A program made the position numbers and the translations under genes. This document shows positions 13,124 to 15,000 of a stretch of DNA of 15,000 nt, piece after piece. How positions within the stretch are numbered: position 1 is the stretch's first letter; each line of letters begins with the position of its first letter. Under the pieces are notes generated by a model that saw only the letters and a program-made list of their open reading frames with translations, did not search any database and was not told the origin of the DNA. Source of the DNA: Armatimonadota bacterium (lineage in GTDB: Bacteria > Armatimonadota > UBA5829). The stretch is taken from assembly GCA_023474015.1 (NCBI GenBank), contig JAMCYN010000060.1, positions 1 through 15,000 on the forward strand, in the 5' to 3' direction.

Positions 13124-14779
13124 TTAGACCAGCAATTGCGGGAGTCGGTCTATGCCAAGGGCGCCCAGTATCTCCATATGCCGTTTGTTCGGTTCCACGG
13201 GTTTGCGAACAAGTTCGCCCTCCAGTTCCAGCGTGGTCAGGCTGATCGACTTGAGTTGGTTCAGCGCTGCCTGCGCCGTCAGCTTCAATCCCGCATGCTC
13301 CAGCCGCTGCTCGATAAGTCTTTCCATTAGATGGGCAAGCACACATACCGCCACGTGAGCTTTTACCCTCAAGTCCTTGTAGTGCCGGATCGGCCTGATC
13401 CTCACGAAGTTCTTGATGCTGCGAAAGCTTGCCTCCACCTCGCAGCGTGCCCTATAAGCATTGCCGACTTCACGAGCCGAAAGAGTAGAACTCGTCTCTA
13501 CTATCATCAACCCATCCAGCTTCTCCTCCATTGACACCACATCTTCTCTGCGAGAAAAACTGAAGTCGCAGTTGCCCCGATACTCATACTCAAAGAACCT
13601 GCTAAGATGCTTGCGCTCCAAATACTTCGCTATCTGGGCATTGATTAGTTCCGCTCTCTTCTTGTGCCCGGGCATTCTCGGCCGCCCAAAGCCTGCCAGA
13701 TACTCCTCGCAAGCAGCAAGTTTAGCCTCTCTTTGGGCACGGTCGCTTTGGGCTCGGATCGGATTGTAGTAACATATCAGCCGCTTGGGGCCATCGCATT
13801 CGATCTCACATACCCACAGGTTCTCCTTGACCCGCTCAAAGTCGTCCTTGGACTCGCTTATCTTCTCCAGCACACCCTTAAGCTCATTATCATGCCGAGG
13901 CTTGCGGCCAAGTATATACTCATAACCGGCATCATCGAGGGCCTTGACCGAGTCCGGACCAAGCATCCCGGCATCCCCAACAAACACTACCCGCGATATC
14001 CTGAAGCGTCTCTTTAGAGCATCCACCACCCCAGCCACAGTTACCACATCGTTGAGATTACCCTCGAAGAGCTCATGGCAAATCGGGATGCCGTCCGCAT
14101 TGACCACCAGCCCGATCTCTATCTGCAAGAGGTCCCGACGATGGTCCCTAGAATAGCCAAGCCTGCTTATCGGGCAGTGGCTGCCCTCGAAATAGCTCGA
14201 GGTCACATCGTAGAAGACCAGCGAGACATCCAGAGTAAACAGATCGCTTACCCTGGCATAAACCGACTCCTCAAGCTCCTCCTTTGCCTCCACAAGATAG
14301 TCCAGAGCCCTGTAGAGATGCTGCACCGCCAGCCTACCGCCGATCCCGAGCCCCTCACAATAGCTCCGGGATATCCACTCCGAGACCCCCAGCTTGCTTT
14401 TGGGCTCCACCAGCCGGTTCAACACCATAGCCTCTATCACCGCAGCGACCTCGAAGTCAGGATGCCGTCTCGACAATGACTTCGCGATGATATCGGGCAT
14501 CCCGATATCCCGCCACAGCCTGCCAACAGCGAGCCCCGGCCCATACAGGATACTCGATAACACTCGCACATCCCGCGCCCGAGGACCCACATCCTCCCCG
14601 ACAGCCGCTTGAAGCAGGCGTATCACCTTGCCGAGCCGTTCCCGCGGCCAGTCAGTGACATTGCCCATGTTCAGCACCGTCCGCTGACGGATATTGCCAT
14701 GGTCGCGGTAGTTCTCAACTACCTTGAGGTATCGATACTCCCTGTCGCCTTTCTTCTGAACGAGCGTTCTAAGGAACAT
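13124..14779 (-). CDS. IS1634-family transposase (DDE, IS4 superfamily)
   Basis: The 551-residue protein is full length for the family. The N-terminus (YLKVVENYRDHGNIRQRTVLNMG) is typical of IS1634 transposases. The catalytic triad is visible: Asp191 (FYDVTSSYFEG), Asp269 (VVFVGDAGM) and Glu449 in the Y-x2-R-x3-E-x6-K signature (Tyr442, Arg445, Glu449, Lys456; AYRARCEVEASFRSIK). A long insertion between the second Asp and Glu, as usual for IS4-type enzymes, covers about 270-440. It cuts and joins the IS ends during transposition. ATG 14779 follows GGGAGG by five bases, and a TTGACA-17-CATAAT promoter lies upstream inside the element. No frameshift or internal stop is seen, so the enzyme is probably functional. 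Confidence 0.93.
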   Translation of the reverse strand: MFLRTLVQKKGDREYRYLKVVENYRDHGNIRQRTVLNMGNVTDWPRERLGKVIRLLQAAVGEDVGPRARDVRVLSSILYGPGLAVGRLWRDIGMPDIIAKSLSRRHPDFEVAAVIEAMVLNRLVEPKSKLGVSEWISRSYCEGLGIGGRLAVQHLYRALDYLVEAKEELEESVYARVSDLFTLDVSLVFYDVTSSYFEGSHCPISRLGYSRDHRRDLLQIEIGLVVNADGIPICHELFEGNLNDVVTVAGVVDALKRRFRISRVVFVGDAGMLGPDSVKALDDAGYEYILGRKPRHDNELKGVLEKISESKDDFERVKENLWVCEIECDGPKRLICYYNPIRAQSDRAQREAKLAACEEYLAGFGRPRMPGHKKRAELINAQIAKYLERKHLSRFFEYEYRGNCDFSFSRREDVVSMEEKLDGLMIVETSSTLSAREVGNAYRARCEVEASFRSIKNFVRIRPIRHYKDLRVKAHVAVCVLAHLMERLIEQRLEHAGLKLTAQAALNQLKSISLTTLELEGELVRKPVEPNKRHMEILGALGIDRLPQLLV

Positions 14780-14808
14780 GACCGCCTCCCAGCATCTACA
14801 TCACTACA

Positions 14809-14837
14809 ATTATGCCTAATCAAGCGGCCCGTGTCAA
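14809..14837 (-). promoter_or_regulatory. Transposase promoter
   Basis: On the minus strand TTGACA (14832-14837) and CATAAT (14809-14814) are 17 bp apart, inside the IS. Initiation near 14802 leaves a short leader of about 20 bases carrying the GGGAGG ribosome site. Confidence 0.7.
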
Positions 14838-14851
14838 TACAACTCTTCAAA

Positions 14852-14864
14852 ATAGTTACACTAC
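14852..14864. repeat. Subterminal 13-bp repeat, right copy
   Basis: Exact direct copy of 13061-13073, placed just upstream of the transposase promoter, where it could also serve as an operator. Confidence 0.5.
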
Positions 14865-14941
14865 GCTTTTTCAGGAAAAACAGCCCCCAACACCCCTGTT
14901 TCACGCTCAAATACACCCCACTCCAACCCAAAACCAGACAA

Positions 14942-14970
14942 GAAGTGTCGAAGTCGGGTTTGAACTGAAG
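14942..14970 (-). repeat. IS right terminal inverted repeat
   Basis: Exact reverse complement of 13005-13033. Beyond it the sequence to 15000 keeps inverted similarity to the left outer arm (GCCATG, CTTCGT, CTGCTT blocks). Confidence 0.9.
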
Positions 14971-15000
14971 ATCATGGCTGCCACGAAGGATTAAAAGCAG

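Larger units (their letters stand above)
13005..14970 (-). mobile_element. IS1634-family insertion sequence (about 1.97 kb)
   Basis: A complete DDE transposase gene is bounded by a perfect 29-bp terminal inverted repeat (13005-13033 and 14942-14970). The element's own promoter drives the transposase. No short direct target duplication is seen at these ends, and the flanks continue an imperfect inverted repeat, so the true ends may lie farther out. The reading frame and promoter are intact, so the copy may be active. Confidence 0.85.

Noticed and set aside
12997..14978. Direct target-site duplication flanking the IS
   Set aside because: The bases just outside the 29-bp ends (…CCATGC and ATCATG…) show inverted, not direct, similarity.

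Overview
The window looks like a piece of a free-living, moderately GC-rich bacterial chromosome. Three features suggest an exosortase-carrying lineage such as Armatimonadota, with Planctomycetes or Hydrogenedentes as alternatives: a short type IV pseudopilin, two PEP-CTERM proteins and two TIGR03790-family proteins. This placement rests on gene content alone and is weak. No rRNA, tRNA or CRISPR array was seen.

Layout. The plus strand carries only the left edge: a 5'-truncated galactokinase-like GHMP kinase (2-1414) and a pseudopilin (1487-1834). All other recognised genes are on the minus strand. Read from high to low coordinates they are: an IS1634-type insertion sequence (about 13005-14970); a manganese (yybP-ykoY) riboswitch with its own promoter and intrinsic terminator (12526-12731); a CaCA-type cation exchanger (11391-12404); an FGGY sugar kinase four bases behind it (9806-11386); a small ORF or structured RNA (9585-9743) and a terminator (9525-9553). 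Then follows an exosortase-associated island: TIGR03790 protein B (7257-9263), PEP-CTERM protein 2 (6377-6961), PEP-CTERM protein 1 (5678-6256) and TIGR03790 protein A (3198-5222). Last come a single-cluster ferredoxin (2580-2795) and a HAD-family protein (1867-2544).

Two regulatory systems stand out. First, the exchanger is preceded by a textbook Mn2+ aptamer whose 3' closing strand is shared with an intrinsic terminator. This points to a manganese-export role for the exchanger and puts a sugar kinase in the same transcription unit. Second, four minus-strand promoters in and beside the exosortase island share one design: a TTGACA-like -35, exactly 17 bp, a -10, and an upstream element (TTACCTGATTT). 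Three copies are near-identical. The element sits 22, 22, 33 or about 34 bp from the -35, roughly two or three helical turns. The window thus shows what looks like a small regulon for surface-sorted proteins. One promoter copy points at the ferredoxin/HAD pair.

The HAD protein has Asn where phosphatases and mutases carry the second motif-I Asp, and the ferredoxin lacks the second Cys ligand, as expected for a [3Fe-4S] protein. The segment between the riboswitch promoter and the IS (about 12740-13004) holds no convincing gene, only a palindromic repeat, a bidirectional terminator-like hairpin and an arm of a larger inverted repeat that surrounds the IS.
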